Positions 20,159 through 29,526 of a stretch of DNA of 64,000 nt are shown here, piece by piece. The translations under genes were made by a program, and so were the position numbers. Each line of letters begins with the position of its first letter. Positions within the stretch are counted from its first letter, which is position 1. The notes below the pieces were generated by a model that did no database searches, was not told the origin of the DNA, and saw only the letters and a list, made by a program, of their open reading frames with translations. This DNA is from Bryobacterales bacterium (GTDB lineage: Bacteria; Acidobacteriota; Terriglobia; Bryobacterales; Bryobacteraceae), in the NCBI GenBank assembly GCA_025350625.1, contig JANXXL010000131.1, forward strand, positions 1-64,000, given 5' to 3'.

Positions 20159-20446
20159 ATGTTCCGGGCCTTCCTGTATCTGATCGTATTCCTGCTCGTA
20201 ATGAGCGTGGTGCGGTCCGTACTCGGGATCGTTACGAAAGCTTTTAGTGGATTGTCCAGCAGTACTTCTCCGCAGGCGGGAGCCTCCAGTTCCCGCCCGC
20301 CTTCTTCCCCTCCCACCGGCGGCGAACTCAAAAAAGATCCTGTCTGCGGGACTTTTATCTCTACCGCCACTGCCTTTCAGAAATCCTCCGGCGGGCAAAC
20401 GTATTACTTCTGCTCCACGGAGTGCCGGGACAAATTCCCAGGTTGA
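20159..20446 (+). CDS. Small membrane protein with YHS-like metal-binding C-terminus
   Basis: 95 aa; N-terminal TM, C-terminal KKDPVCGTFISTATAFQKSSGGQTYYFCSTECRDKF. Confidence 0.75.
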   Translation: MFRAFLYLIVFLLVMSVVRSVLGIVTKAFSGLSSSTSPQAGASSSRPPSSPPTGGELKKDPVCGTFISTATAFQKSSGGQTYYFCSTECRDKFPG

Positions 20447-20484
20447 GAGTAGCGATGGAAGTGGGGTTGTGAAGCCGAGTGGCG

Positions 20485-21534
20485 CTACTGCCTATTCATC
20501 TCTTCTATTAGCCGCTCCGCTTGAGCCATCTGTGCAGCGGTTCCCCGAAAGACAATCGCTCCCGTCGAGTCGTAGGGGAACACCCATGGACTGCGGGTCG
20601 CCTTGCGAATCTGGTTTGCGGCATTCTCGACATCTGCGATCGTTGCGGCGCGAGTCACGTAGAACACTTGGAGAACGCTGTCGATAGTATCCGGCACCCG
20701 ATAAATGCGCGTAACGGCTTCGTTTGCTGGGGGAGCTGTTGTGGGCGAGCGCTTAGGCTGATCCATCTGGTTGAACAGCCATTCGGCCGTCGCCATCTGC
20801 CCTGCGCTTCCACGGAGGGCCAAGGCTCTCGACGGATTGTATGCGAATGTCGACCGAACCTCGGCTATTGTACGCATCGCGGTGGATACAACATGGAAAT
20901 CCTGGAACGTCTTGGCATGGGCGACGTAGAAAACTTGCAGCACACCCCGATTTTCCTGGTCTACCGTAAAGTACTGGCTTGTGGCAGAGTGCAGAATGGG
21001 CTCGTTCCGGGGCTTGTCCATCTGGCTAAGGAGCCATTCGTTGGCCGCCATTTGGTCGGCGTTGCCACGCATCACGATTGCCCGTTGCGCGTTCTGAGTA
21101 ATCAGCAACCGCAGTTCCGTAATGGCGCGAAGCGAGGTCGCGAGTTCCTGCAATTCCTGAATGGTCGAGGTATGGGCAGCATGATACACACGCACCACGT
21201 TCTCTTCAATACCGGTGAGCCGATATTCGTGCATTACCGGATTGGGTTGCCCAGGGTCAAGCTGATCCAATTCGACAAACAACCACTCGGCCAACGAAAG
21301 CTGCTCTGCGGCTCCCCCGATGGTCAGGGTGAAGGGCTTGGGCTCGGTTGACAAACTGACCTGCGTGATTCCGGCGATCATTTTTATAACCGCCGCGATC
21401 TCCTGAGCGCTTTCCACTGTCTGGGTATGGGCGAATTGAAGGACCCGAGCCTGGCTCGGCTGCAACAAGGATTGCCCCGGCGCGCGCGAAAGGGAAAAGG
21501 CGATGATTACCAGTCCAATGACCTTGGCATACAT
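20485..21534 (-). CDS. Secreted protein with four tandem ~80-aa repeats resembling secretin N/STN-type domains
   Basis: ORF 20485..21615; start MYAKVIGLVIIAFSLSRAPGQ; four copies of a VLQFxxxxxxTxxDxxxxxxxIRxIxxxxxxxxxxxxxxxxxRGxAxQMAxAEWLxxxMDQP-like unit. Confidence 0.65.
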   Translation of the reverse strand: MYAKVIGLVIIAFSLSRAPGQSLLQPSQARVLQFAHTQTVESAQEIAAVIKMIAGITQVSLSTEPKPFTLTIGGAAEQLSLAEWLFVELDQLDPGQPNPVMHEYRLTGIEENVVRVYHAAHTSTIQELQELATSLRAITELRLLITQNAQRAIVMRGNADQMAANEWLLSQMDKPRNEPILHSATSQYFTVDQENRGVLQVFYVAHAKTFQDFHVVSTAMRTIAEVRSTFAYNPSRALALRGSAGQMATAEWLFNQMDQPKRSPTTAPPANEAVTRIYRVPDTIDSVLQVFYVTRAATIADVENAANQIRKATRSPWVFPYDSTGAIVFRGTAAQMAQAERLIEEMNRQ

Positions 21535-21686
21535 GGTGTGGACTCCTTTTGTGCGATCCCGGCCTTCACGTCGAGCTAGTTTACAGACTGACTGGGCGCA
21601 GATCAATCCCACCATAAGTCGCCCAGTAATGGAGCTAACAAATCGCTATCGCTCCATGCGGTGCGAACATCGGTACCAGGCAACAC

Positions 21687-22133
21687 TCAGCTTAGTTTCG
21701 ACCGCACGCGGTCGCTAAGCGCCTTGCCATCGACACGCTTGCCTGCGAGCTTAGCCTGCGCCGCTTTCATCACCACTCCCATTTGCTTCAAGGATGTGAC
21801 CCCAGTTTCGGCCATGGCGGCTGCGAGTGCCGCATCGATCTCCGCTTCCGTGGGCGCGGAAGGCATGTAGGATTCGATCAGTTTCAGCTCCGCCTCTTCT
21901 TTATCCGCCAGCTCCGGCCGGTTCCCCTTGCGGAACATGTCGGCCGACTCCCGCCTCTGCTTCACCAAAGTGTTGAGGATCTGGAGTTCCGCCGCCTCGT
22001 CCAACGGCTTCATAGTATCGACGGTGTAGCGTTGCAATGCAGCCTTAATCATGCGTATCGCGTCGAGGCGGGCTTCCTCGCGCCCCTTCATCGCCGCCGT
22101 CATGTCTTTCTGGATTTGTTCGAGTAAAGCCAT
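21687..22133 (-). CDS. GatB/YqeY domain-containing protein
   Basis: MALLEQIQKDMTAAMKGREEARLDAIRMIKAALQ...MGVVMKAAQAKLAGKRVDGKALSDRVRSKL. Confidence 0.93.
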   Translation of the reverse strand: MALLEQIQKDMTAAMKGREEARLDAIRMIKAALQRYTVDTMKPLDEAAELQILNTLVKQRRESADMFRKGNRPELADKEEAELKLIESYMPSAPTEAEIDAALAAAMAETGVTSLKQMGVVMKAAQAKLAGKRVDGKALSDRVRSKLS

Positions 22134-22252
22134 AGAGACTAGCTTGGACGACGACGGCTGGCGCGTCAAATCCCGGACTCGCTTGACAGGACCATTTTTA
22201 TACGGCTATATTTTGTTCGGCGTCTCCTGCGCCCGCCGAGCCCACGCGAATC

Positions 22253-23347
22253 ATGAATGAAAAGGTCTTAGCCGCTACCACTTTCGGCGCGATGAAAACC
22301 GAGATTCGCGAGTACCCGTTGCCGGAGGTCCCGCCCGATGCCGGCATTCTCAAGATCGAGGCGGCAGGCGTTTGCGGCAGTGACTGGCAGGCGTATCAGT
22401 CCGATCGTCCGCCGCGCATTATGGGCCACGAAAACGTCGGCCGGATCTATCGCATCGGAGCGATTGCGGCGAAGCGCTGGGGGCTTTCTGAAGGCGACCG
22501 GGTGGCGCTCGAAGAATACCTGCCGTGCGGCCGTTGCAGCCTGTGCCGCTCCGGTGAATTTCGCTTGTGCGAGCAAACGGAAGCCCGGCGTCCGGGCGCG
22601 TTCCGCTACGGCACAACTCCTGTCTCCGAAAAGCCCGGCCTGTGGGGAGGCTTCAGCCAGTTTCAGTATCTGCATCCGGATTCGGTGTTCCATAGAGTTC
22701 CCGACGAGACCCCGGCGGAGCTCGCAGCCCTGTGCCTGCCCCTCGGCAACGGGTTCCAGTGGACCTATCTTGACGGGCGCGCGGGACCGGGCAAGACAGT
22801 TTTGATTCAAGGACCCGGGCAACAGGGCTTAGCGTGTGTCATCGCAGCGAAAGTCGCCGGCGCCGATTGCGTAATCGTCAGTGGATTGAGCCGGGATAAA
22901 GTGCGGCTCGAAATCGCGAAGGCATTCGGGGCGGATCATATTGTTGATGTCGAACAGAATGATCTGGAAGAGAGCGTGCGCGCCATCACCGGGGGCTCTG
23001 GCGTCGATATTTCGATCGACACTGCCGGCGCAGCGGACACGCTTGTCAAAGCCATGCAGGCGACCCGGAAGAATGGCCTTGTGCTTCTCGCTGCGGCTCC
23101 CGCAGGCGCTTCTGAGGGTTTTCACGCGAGCAAGCTGTTGGCCGGCAGAATCACGCTCAAGGCGTGCCGGGGCCACAGCTATGAATCCGTCGAGCTGGCC
23201 TTGCGTTACATTACGTCCGGCCGCTTTCCTTTACACTTGATGACCACGCATCGATTTGGACTCGCCGATGTAGACTTGGCCGTTCGCTCCGTGGGTGGCC
23301 AGGGAGCGCCCGGCGCAGTTCATGTGACGGTTCTACCGTGGACGTAA
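22253..23347 (+). CDS. Zinc-binding alcohol dehydrogenase family protein (MDR superfamily)
   Basis: 364 aa; GHENVGRIYRIG, PCGRCSLCRSGEFRLCEQ, GPGQQGLACVIAAKVAGAD. Confidence 0.9.
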   Translation: MNEKVLAATTFGAMKTEIREYPLPEVPPDAGILKIEAAGVCGSDWQAYQSDRPPRIMGHENVGRIYRIGAIAAKRWGLSEGDRVALEEYLPCGRCSLCRSGEFRLCEQTEARRPGAFRYGTTPVSEKPGLWGGFSQFQYLHPDSVFHRVPDETPAELAALCLPLGNGFQWTYLDGRAGPGKTVLIQGPGQQGLACVIAAKVAGADCVIVSGLSRDKVRLEIAKAFGADHIVDVEQNDLEESVRAITGGSGVDISIDTAGAADTLVKAMQATRKNGLVLLAAAPAGASEGFHASKLLAGRITLKACRGHSYESVELALRYITSGRFPLHLMTTHRFGLADVDLAVRSVGGQGAPGAVHVTVLPWT

Positions 23348-23637
23348 CCATGGAATTGAATCCCGCCCATATCGTGTCCATGACCGACTGCTCACCGGCG
23401 ACGCTGCGGAACATTATTAAACATCTCGAAGTGTCCACCGATTTCGAACACCTGGTGTACCGTGAGGCGGAACTGGACGCTATCTGGTCGATCACGGGTT
23501 TTTCCCTACGAGGCGCGCCGGCTTCAGCGGAGCGATCTTATCTGGAGCTGTTACACGAGTCCGCGCATCAGGCCCACGACCTGGTGGCGGACCGCCGCCC
23601 CCGGGATGCAGCGGCGCTGCTGCGAAGACTCTTATAA
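23338..23637 (+). CDS. Hypothetical protein (99 aa), translationally overlapped with upstream ADH
   Basis: GTG start 23338 overlaps ADH stop by 10 bp; no family recognised. Confidence 0.6.
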   Translation: MDVTMELNPAHIVSMTDCSPATLRNIIKHLEVSTDFEHLVYREAELDAIWSITGFSLRGAPASAERSYLELLHESAHQAHDLVADRRPRDAAALLRRLL

Positions 23638-23653
23638 TGGCGAGGACCTCGTA

Positions 23654-24940
23654 ATGCTCTCCCAAGCCGAAAACGACCTGCTCACTCAGACCGCCATTGG
23701 CACTCCCGCGGGTGAGTACTTCCGCCGCTATTGGCTCCCCGCGATGCTCGCGTCTGAGGTGCCCGCGCCGGATTGCCCGCCGGTGCGCGTCAAGCTACTG
23801 GGCGAAGATCTGATCGCCTTTCGCGATACCCATGGCCGCGTCGGACTGCTCGACGAATTCTGCCCGCATCGCCGCGCCAGCCTGTTTTGGGGCCGCAACG
23901 AAGAGTGCGGTTTGCGTTGCGTCTATCATGGCTGGAAATTCGACCCGAGCGGAGCGTGCGTCGACATGCCCAACGAGCCGGCGCAATACGCGTTCGAAAA
24001 CAAAGTCCGCACTAGGGCGTATTCGACCCGGGAATATGGCGGCGTCATCTGGGCTTACCTGGGGCCGCCGGATCAGCTTCCCGAACTTCCCAAACTGGAG
24101 TGGGCGCGCGTCCCGGATTCGCACCGCTACGTCTCCAAGCGCTTCCAGGAGACCAACTATCTGCAGGCCATCGAAGGCGGGATTGATTCGAGCCACTCCA
24201 ATTTTCTGCACGCGACCCTCGACGCGTTTCGCGTGACCGATTCCTATGTCGAGAAAACCAAAAACAGCGCGAATCTGCGAGCCAAATATCATCTGATGGA
24301 CAAAGCGCCGCGCTTTTCAGTAAAGAAGACCGATTACGGTTTGGTGATCGCCGTCCGCCGCAACGCCGAAGAGGACACCTACTACTGGCGGCTCACGCAA
24401 TTCCTGCTGCCGAGCCATACGATGATTCCCTACCAGAAGGGCCACTCGATCCACGGCCACTGCTGGGTGCCGCGCGACGACCAGACCTGCTGGGTATGGA
24501 CCATGACCTGGAATCCCGACGATGCGCTTTCGCGCGAAGACCGGGATGCAATTGAGAACGACTCCTTCGTTCACGCAAAAGTGGAACCAGTAACGTTTCG
24601 GCCGCTGCGCAACCAGGACAACAACTACCTGATCGACCGCGAGCAGCAGCGAAGCGCAACCATGACGGGCATTCACGGCTTTGCGGCTCAGGATCAGGCA
24701 TTGCAGGAGAGCATGGGCCCGCTTGTCGACCGGACACGAGAACGCCTCGGCACCAGCGATACCGCAATCATCGCCATGCGCCGATTGTTGCTCCAAGAGA
24801 TTCGCTCACTTCAGCAAGGAGAAACCCCGCTCGCCGCACAGCAAGGGGATATTTATTGGGTTCGCTCGTGCTCTCTGGTGCTGAATCGCCAAGTGGAACT
24901 GGATGAAGGCGCCCGTGAGTTAATGAAGGCCGAGGTCTAA
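23654..24940 (+). CDS. Rieske 2Fe-2S aromatic ring-hydroxylating oxygenase, alpha subunit type (phthalate dioxygenase-like)
   Basis: ORF 23462..24940; start MLSQAENDLLTQ; FCPHRRASLFWGRNEECGLRCVYHGWKFD Rieske motif; GGIDSSHSNFLH mononuclear iron site region. Confidence 0.9.
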   Translation: MLSQAENDLLTQTAIGTPAGEYFRRYWLPAMLASEVPAPDCPPVRVKLLGEDLIAFRDTHGRVGLLDEFCPHRRASLFWGRNEECGLRCVYHGWKFDPSGACVDMPNEPAQYAFENKVRTRAYSTREYGGVIWAYLGPPDQLPELPKLEWARVPDSHRYVSKRFQETNYLQAIEGGIDSSHSNFLHATLDAFRVTDSYVEKTKNSANLRAKYHLMDKAPRFSVKKTDYGLVIAVRRNAEEDTYYWRLTQFLLPSHTMIPYQKGHSIHGHCWVPRDDQTCWVWTMTWNPDDALSREDRDAIENDSFVHAKVEPVTFRPLRNQDNNYLIDREQQRSATMTGIHGFAAQDQALQESMGPLVDRTRERLGTSDTAIIAMRRLLLQEIRSLQQGETPLAAQQGDIYWVRSCSLVLNRQVELDEGARELMKAEV

Positions 24941-24947
24941 CCTTACT

Positions 24948-25661
24948 ATGCGCGAGCCGGCCCTGCGCGAAGAACTAGTCCGAGCTTGCAAAGTGTTATA
25001 CGCCGCGAAAGCCGCTGGCGACGGACTAGGTGGCCATCTGAGCGCCCGGCTGGACGAGCGGCAAATTCTCATCAAGCCCCGCCCAGTTAGCTGGTGGAAG
25101 CTCGAACCTCAGGACCTGATCCTGATCGATTTCGCAGGTGCGCGTACCGATCAGCCTGGCCAACCAAGCGGTGTGACCGAGTGGCCGATCCACGCCCGCA
25201 TCTATGCCGCCCGTCCGGACGTGCAATGCATCTTTCACGCTCACCCTTCGGCGTCGACGATGATGGCGGCGCTCAATATCCAAATGGAACCCCTCGATCA
25301 GGACTGCGCCTCGTTGACGGATCGGCTCCCCGTCTTAGACAACGGCGCGGTTAGTATCTCGACGCCCGCGTTGGGTGATGAAGCGGCGCGGGCTCTGGGC
25401 CAGATGGGCGCCGTCCTGTTGAAGAATCATGGCTGCGTCGTCGCGGGCGCAGGGATTGCTGAAGTCTGCGTCGCCGCCTGCAAGCTGGAGAAAAGCGCGG
25501 AGACCATGCTGCGCGCCGCCTCGCTCGCGAAGCTCCCGTTGCTTTCCGCCGAAACCCGATCAGCGATTCTGGCGGCGAGAAAAGGCGTGGAATCCGGGAG
25601 CATCAGTCAGGAGCGCTGGCGCATGCTTCAGGATTACTACTTAGGGCGCGCCGATGCCTGA
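24948..25661 (+). CDS. Class II aldolase/adducin family protein
   Basis: 237 aa; GGHLSARLDERQILIKP, HAHPSASTMMAAL, LLKNHGCVVAGAGIAEV. Confidence 0.9.
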   Translation: MREPALREELVRACKVLYAAKAAGDGLGGHLSARLDERQILIKPRPVSWWKLEPQDLILIDFAGARTDQPGQPSGVTEWPIHARIYAARPDVQCIFHAHPSASTMMAALNIQMEPLDQDCASLTDRLPVLDNGAVSISTPALGDEAARALGQMGAVLLKNHGCVVAGAGIAEVCVAACKLEKSAETMLRAASLAKLPLLSAETRSAILAARKGVESGSISQERWRMLQDYYLGRADA

Positions 25662-27096
25662 CCCCGTATCAACTGTTTCCACGCAGCCGTCTGCATCCAT
25701 CGCATTGCCAGCCGCCTCCCCCAGCGTGTGGAAGGCGATACCGACAGTAGCGATTCCGGTGGTGCTCTGGTTTGTGCCGCTGCCGCTCGAGCCCAAGGCC
25801 CAGCACGCCATTGCCATTTCGTTGTTCATGATCCTGGCATGGGCTACCGAGGTGATGGATCACGGAGTCACGGGTCTGATCGGATGTTACCTGTTCTGGG
25901 CGCTTGGAGTAGTAAAATTCGAAGTCGCCTTCAGCGGATTCGCCGACGATACCCCGTGGTTCCTGATGGGCGCAATTTTATTCGGCACCATGGCCAGCAA
26001 GTCGGGATTGGCAAAGCGGGTCGCGTATTTGGTGACGATCCGCGTTGGCACCAGTTACTCGCGCCTGCTGCTCGCGCTGATCCTTTCGGATTTCCTGCTG
26101 ACGATTCTGGTTCCCTCCGGCATGGCTCGCGTGACCATCATGGCGACCGTCGCTTTGGGGCTAATACAGGCTTTTGGACTAGGTCCAGGCAGCAATATAG
26201 GCCGGGCCATGTTTCTGATTCTCACCTACACCGCGGGCGTGTTCGACAAATCCATCATCGCGGGCGCGGCGGCAATCACCGGCAGGGGCATCATCGAAAG
26301 CGCAGGTCATGTAGAAGTTTTATGGAGCCAATGGCTGCTCGCCTATCTGCCTTCCGACATCATCACGATCCTGGTGGCATGGCGGCTGATGTTGTGGCTC
26401 TACCCTCCGGAAATCGCGTCGCTGCCGGGAGGCGTCGCATATCTTAAAGACGAATTGCGCGAAATGGGCCCGTGGACGCCGTTAGAAAAGAAGTCGCTGG
26501 CGCTGATGCTGATAGCGATTGTCTTCTGGTCGACCGACTTTATCCACCACATTCCTTCTTCGATGATCGGACTGGGCATTGGACTATTGGCAGTGCTGCC
26601 ATTCCTGGGGATTCTCGGCATCGACGACATCAGGAAGCTAAATTTCCTGCAATTATTTTTTGTTGCCGCCGCCGTCAGCATGGGCAAAGTGTTGAGCGCA
26701 TCGAATGGTCTGGCGGTCCTGACCAACGTCCTATTCGCCCGGCTGGAGCCGCTGCTGACCCATCCGATGCTTTCTACACTTGCCATCTACTGGACGGGCT
26801 TCATCTACCACCTGTTCCTGGCCAGCGAAATTTCAATGTTGGGAACTTCTACTCCGCTCCTCATGCAGTTCGCGATCACGCATGGCTTGAACCCGCTCAA
26901 GCTTGGAATGCTGTGGGTGTTTTCCGCGGGCGGCAAGATCTTCGTGTATCAATCGGGAGTGCTCGTGATTGGGTACGCCTATGGCTACTTCCGCGCGAAG
27001 GACATTCTGCGGCTCGGTCTCATCATGAGCCTGGTGGACTCGCTCTTATTGCTAGTGGTGGTACGGTTCTACTGGCCGCTGATCGGAATCAAGTGA
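25654..27096 (+). CDS. SLC13/DASS-family anion (dicarboxylate) transporter
   Basis: 480 aa polytopic; WFVPLPLEPKAQHAIAISLFMILAWATE; ASEISMLGTSTPLLMQFA. Confidence 0.85.
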   Translation: MPDPVSTVSTQPSASIALPAASPSVWKAIPTVAIPVVLWFVPLPLEPKAQHAIAISLFMILAWATEVMDHGVTGLIGCYLFWALGVVKFEVAFSGFADDTPWFLMGAILFGTMASKSGLAKRVAYLVTIRVGTSYSRLLLALILSDFLLTILVPSGMARVTIMATVALGLIQAFGLGPGSNIGRAMFLILTYTAGVFDKSIIAGAAAITGRGIIESAGHVEVLWSQWLLAYLPSDIITILVAWRLMLWLYPPEIASLPGGVAYLKDELREMGPWTPLEKKSLALMLIAIVFWSTDFIHHIPSSMIGLGIGLLAVLPFLGILGIDDIRKLNFLQLFFVAAAVSMGKVLSASNGLAVLTNVLFARLEPLLTHPMLSTLAIYWTGFIYHLFLASEISMLGTSTPLLMQFAITHGLNPLKLGMLWVFSAGGKIFVYQSGVLVIGYAYGYFRAKDILRLGLIMSLVDSLLLLVVVRFYWPLIGIK

Positions 27097-27173
27097 TCGA
27101 AGCCACGATCCGCTGAATCATTCCATCCACCGGCCCTGCATCGATTGAGACCCATCCGCGGCGCGGCGCGCTA

Positions 27174-27770
27174 TCATTTTTGGTATTTCCGCGCGTAGAC
27201 AGCCAGATCGAGCGCCTCCACCCCCGCCATTGCCTGGCGGAACGCCTGCGGGTCGGGCAGCGGTCCGATCACTACGCGGAACAGATTCTCATGCGGGCCC
27301 GGCGCGACAAAGGAATCGAATCCATGGCTTCGCAGTCCTTCGGCGAGAAGCATCGCCATACCTCTCTCTACCGCTCCGATCTGCAGATAAACTTTCCCGG
27401 TTTCCGGTTCAGCGAAGAGCGGCGCCCCGCCCATCAGGGCGCTCTTGACCATCGGCGCCGGAGCGCCTTTGGCCGGAACCGCAAGGGAGGCTTCCGGAAT
27501 TGGTACGGATGCGGGAGCAGTCGCTGTCTCGGGAACCGCCGCCCGGGTAATTGCCGAGGCCCGAGCCGCTTTTCTGACACCGGTCGTTTCGCCCGCCAGA
27601 TATGCGAGCGAAGAACTCACCGCCACTGCGATCACTCCTACAAAAAGCCAGCTTGCGATTTGCGACCGGCCCAACACCACCTCATAATCACTCGTCTCGG
27701 AAAGTTTTTCGAGCGCCGGCTCAACTTCGACGGGGGTCGAGGATTCCAGATTCAAAAAACTCGTCATCAC
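27174..27770 (-). CDS. SPOR-domain protein with single TM
   Basis: 198 aa; VYLQIGAVERGMAMLLAEGLRSHGFDSFVAPGPHENLFRVVIGPLPDPQAF. Confidence 0.8.
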   Translation of the reverse strand: MMTSFLNLESSTPVEVEPALEKLSETSDYEVVLGRSQIASWLFVGVIAVAVSSSLAYLAGETTGVRKAARASAITRAAVPETATAPASVPIPEASLAVPAKGAPAPMVKSALMGGAPLFAEPETGKVYLQIGAVERGMAMLLAEGLRSHGFDSFVAPGPHENLFRVVIGPLPDPQAFRQAMAGVEALDLAVYARKYQK

Positions 27771-27825
27771 AGGAACTATCGGCGCAAATGAGGCCGCTCG
27801 ATAGAGGTATTGGCGCCGCGAAACC

Positions 27826-28872
27826 CTACAAGTTTCTCTTCAAATAACTGCAAACATGGAAGCCGTCCAGGAACTTGAAGGGCGTTTCTCCCAAGGTGTA
27901 GTGGCCGCAGGGCAGCACCACCGCTTTGTAATCCATCTTCAACTCTCGCGCCTTGGCGATCACTTGCTCGGAAAACCGCAAGGGGAAGGTCGTATCGTAG
28001 CGGGCGTAGATGAACAGCGACTTCTTCTTAAGCTTGGCGTAGCGCTCGATATAATGCGGCGGGCTGATCACCATCCAGGCATCGCGCAGTTGTTCGAGCG
28101 TAACCTCAGGCTCCAGACTTTGCCGGATATGCTGCGAGGATAGACCTTCCCACACCACATCCGCAAAGTAGGTGGAGCAGTGATTGAAAACATTTACGGA
28201 AATGCGCGGGTCGTGTGCGCTCGCGAGGAAGGCGTAGCAGGACCCTAGGCTGGTGCCGACAATGCCGATACGTTGGTACCCTTCAGACACCAGCCAGTCG
28301 ACCGCGCTGCGGGTATCGATCACGGCCTGCCGAGTGGCGTCGATAGTCCGCGCTATGTTCGAGGACACCGCGTAATCGGCGCGCTCGAGTTCGGCCGGCA
28401 TGCGGTAATCGTGATAGGGAGGGCTCAGCCGCAGCGCCGAGATTCCCAGCTTAGCCAGGCCAACGCATAGCGAGTTGTGCTGAGTAGCCGACGCATTCCA
28501 GTGCGGCACCACCACCGTCGCCACTCGCCGCGATCCCGGCTTATGCTTGGCCGGGAACCATTGGCCATGAACCCGGTTGTTTTCCGGATGAGGCGTCTCG
28601 ACGGCACTGGTAAAGCGCAACAGATTGCCCGTGAGTTCGAAATCCGTAGGCGATTCGTAAGCGAAAAACTGATCGCTCGATTCGAGCGCGGCCCGGTTCA
28701 AAAGCTGCAAGTAGGCATGGGAATCGTGGCCATTCTGAGGATTCTGGCGGGTAACGGGCCAGTCCCTGGTCCACTCCAGGCCCCAATCGAACGGCCTCAC
28801 CACGCGGTTGGTGGCGCCGGAGCAGAGACGGTTCTCCCAATCGTACATCCACCTTGCGTAAAGTTTTCGCAT
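27826..28872 (-). CDS. Alpha/beta-hydrolase family protein
   Basis: 348 aa; IGIVGTSLGSCYAFLASAHDPRI nucleophile elbow (GTSLG); HY near C-terminus. Confidence 0.75.
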   Translation of the reverse strand: MRKLYARWMYDWENRLCSGATNRVVRPFDWGLEWTRDWPVTRQNPQNGHDSHAYLQLLNRAALESSDQFFAYESPTDFELTGNLLRFTSAVETPHPENNRVHGQWFPAKHKPGSRRVATVVVPHWNASATQHNSLCVGLAKLGISALRLSPPYHDYRMPAELERADYAVSSNIARTIDATRQAVIDTRSAVDWLVSEGYQRIGIVGTSLGSCYAFLASAHDPRISVNVFNHCSTYFADVVWEGLSSQHIRQSLEPEVTLEQLRDAWMVISPPHYIERYAKLKKKSLFIYARYDTTFPLRFSEQVIAKARELKMDYKAVVLPCGHYTLGETPFKFLDGFHVCSYLKRNL

Positions 28873-28930
28873 GAATCCATTACTAGTTTAAGGGAGCCGG
28901 CGAAGGGGAGAGGTGCGGCAAATAAAAAAT

Positions 28931-28967
28931 GGGAGGTGCACCGTCCTCCGACGGCGGTGCGCCTCCC
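28931..28967 (-). terminator. Rho-independent terminator for the PilZ gene (- strand)
   Basis: 13-bp stem gggaggtgcaccg / cggtgcgcctccc (one G-U) followed on the - strand by a T-rich ATTTTTTATTT tract. Confidence 0.85.
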
Positions 28968-29032
28968 TTGGGAGAACCAGCGCAGCCCCTCTTTAAAGGA
29001 TGCTGCGCGGGCAGGCAGAAACAAGGAGAGAT

Positions 29033-29404
29033 CTAGTTCACATTCGTTCGCGGCAGTGGGGGTGCGAGCGGGGCCTGCGTGCGAAATTCGTACTGCTGAA
29101 TTTCAATGGCCGCACGGCCATCTTCAAACCGGACCACCCGTCCCCGCGCTACCAGTTTCAGCGCAACTTGATTGTCGAGTTGCACCGGCCAGCTAATGTC
29201 CAGTTCCAGTCGCCGTCCCGGAAGCAGCATGTGTTCGGACGTAAACAACACGCCGGAACTCGAAATATTGAGGGTCTTGCCTTCGCCCGCTTCATCGCCG
29301 CTGCGCTTGTTCAGGACCCGGAACCGCACGTCCCGTTCGATCGGGAATCGATCCGAGTGCCGCCGGTCGGACTGCATTTTATCGGTCAAGCTCACCGCAC
29401 TCAC
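29033..29404 (-). CDS. PilZ-domain protein
   Basis: 123 aa; RRHSDRFPIERDVRFRVL...GEGKTLNISSSGVLFTSE. Confidence 0.85.
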   Translation of the reverse strand: MSAVSLTDKMQSDRRHSDRFPIERDVRFRVLNKRSGDEAGEGKTLNISSSGVLFTSEHMLLPGRRLELDISWPVQLDNQVALKLVARGRVVRFEDGRAAIEIQQYEFRTQAPLAPPLPRTNVN

Positions 29405-29526
29405 CTCGCTCTATGAGTGTGCCCCGAACTGCCTGTTCTTACAATAGATTCGCAGGCCCATTTGGAGCTAGTACTAAGGTCTCGCGCCCCTGGTACTGCC
29501 TTCCCGCCAGAAGGCCGCACAGCCGC

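Noticed and set aside
18878-20398. 506-aa - strand ORF
   Set aside because: Antisense to the TPR/carboxypeptidase-regulatory gene and YHS-like gene; Gly/Arg-rich antisense artefact.
20448-20489. AGTAGCG...CGCTACT stem between convergent genes as a terminator
   Set aside because: Long 28-bp loop and no T-run on either strand; too weak to call.
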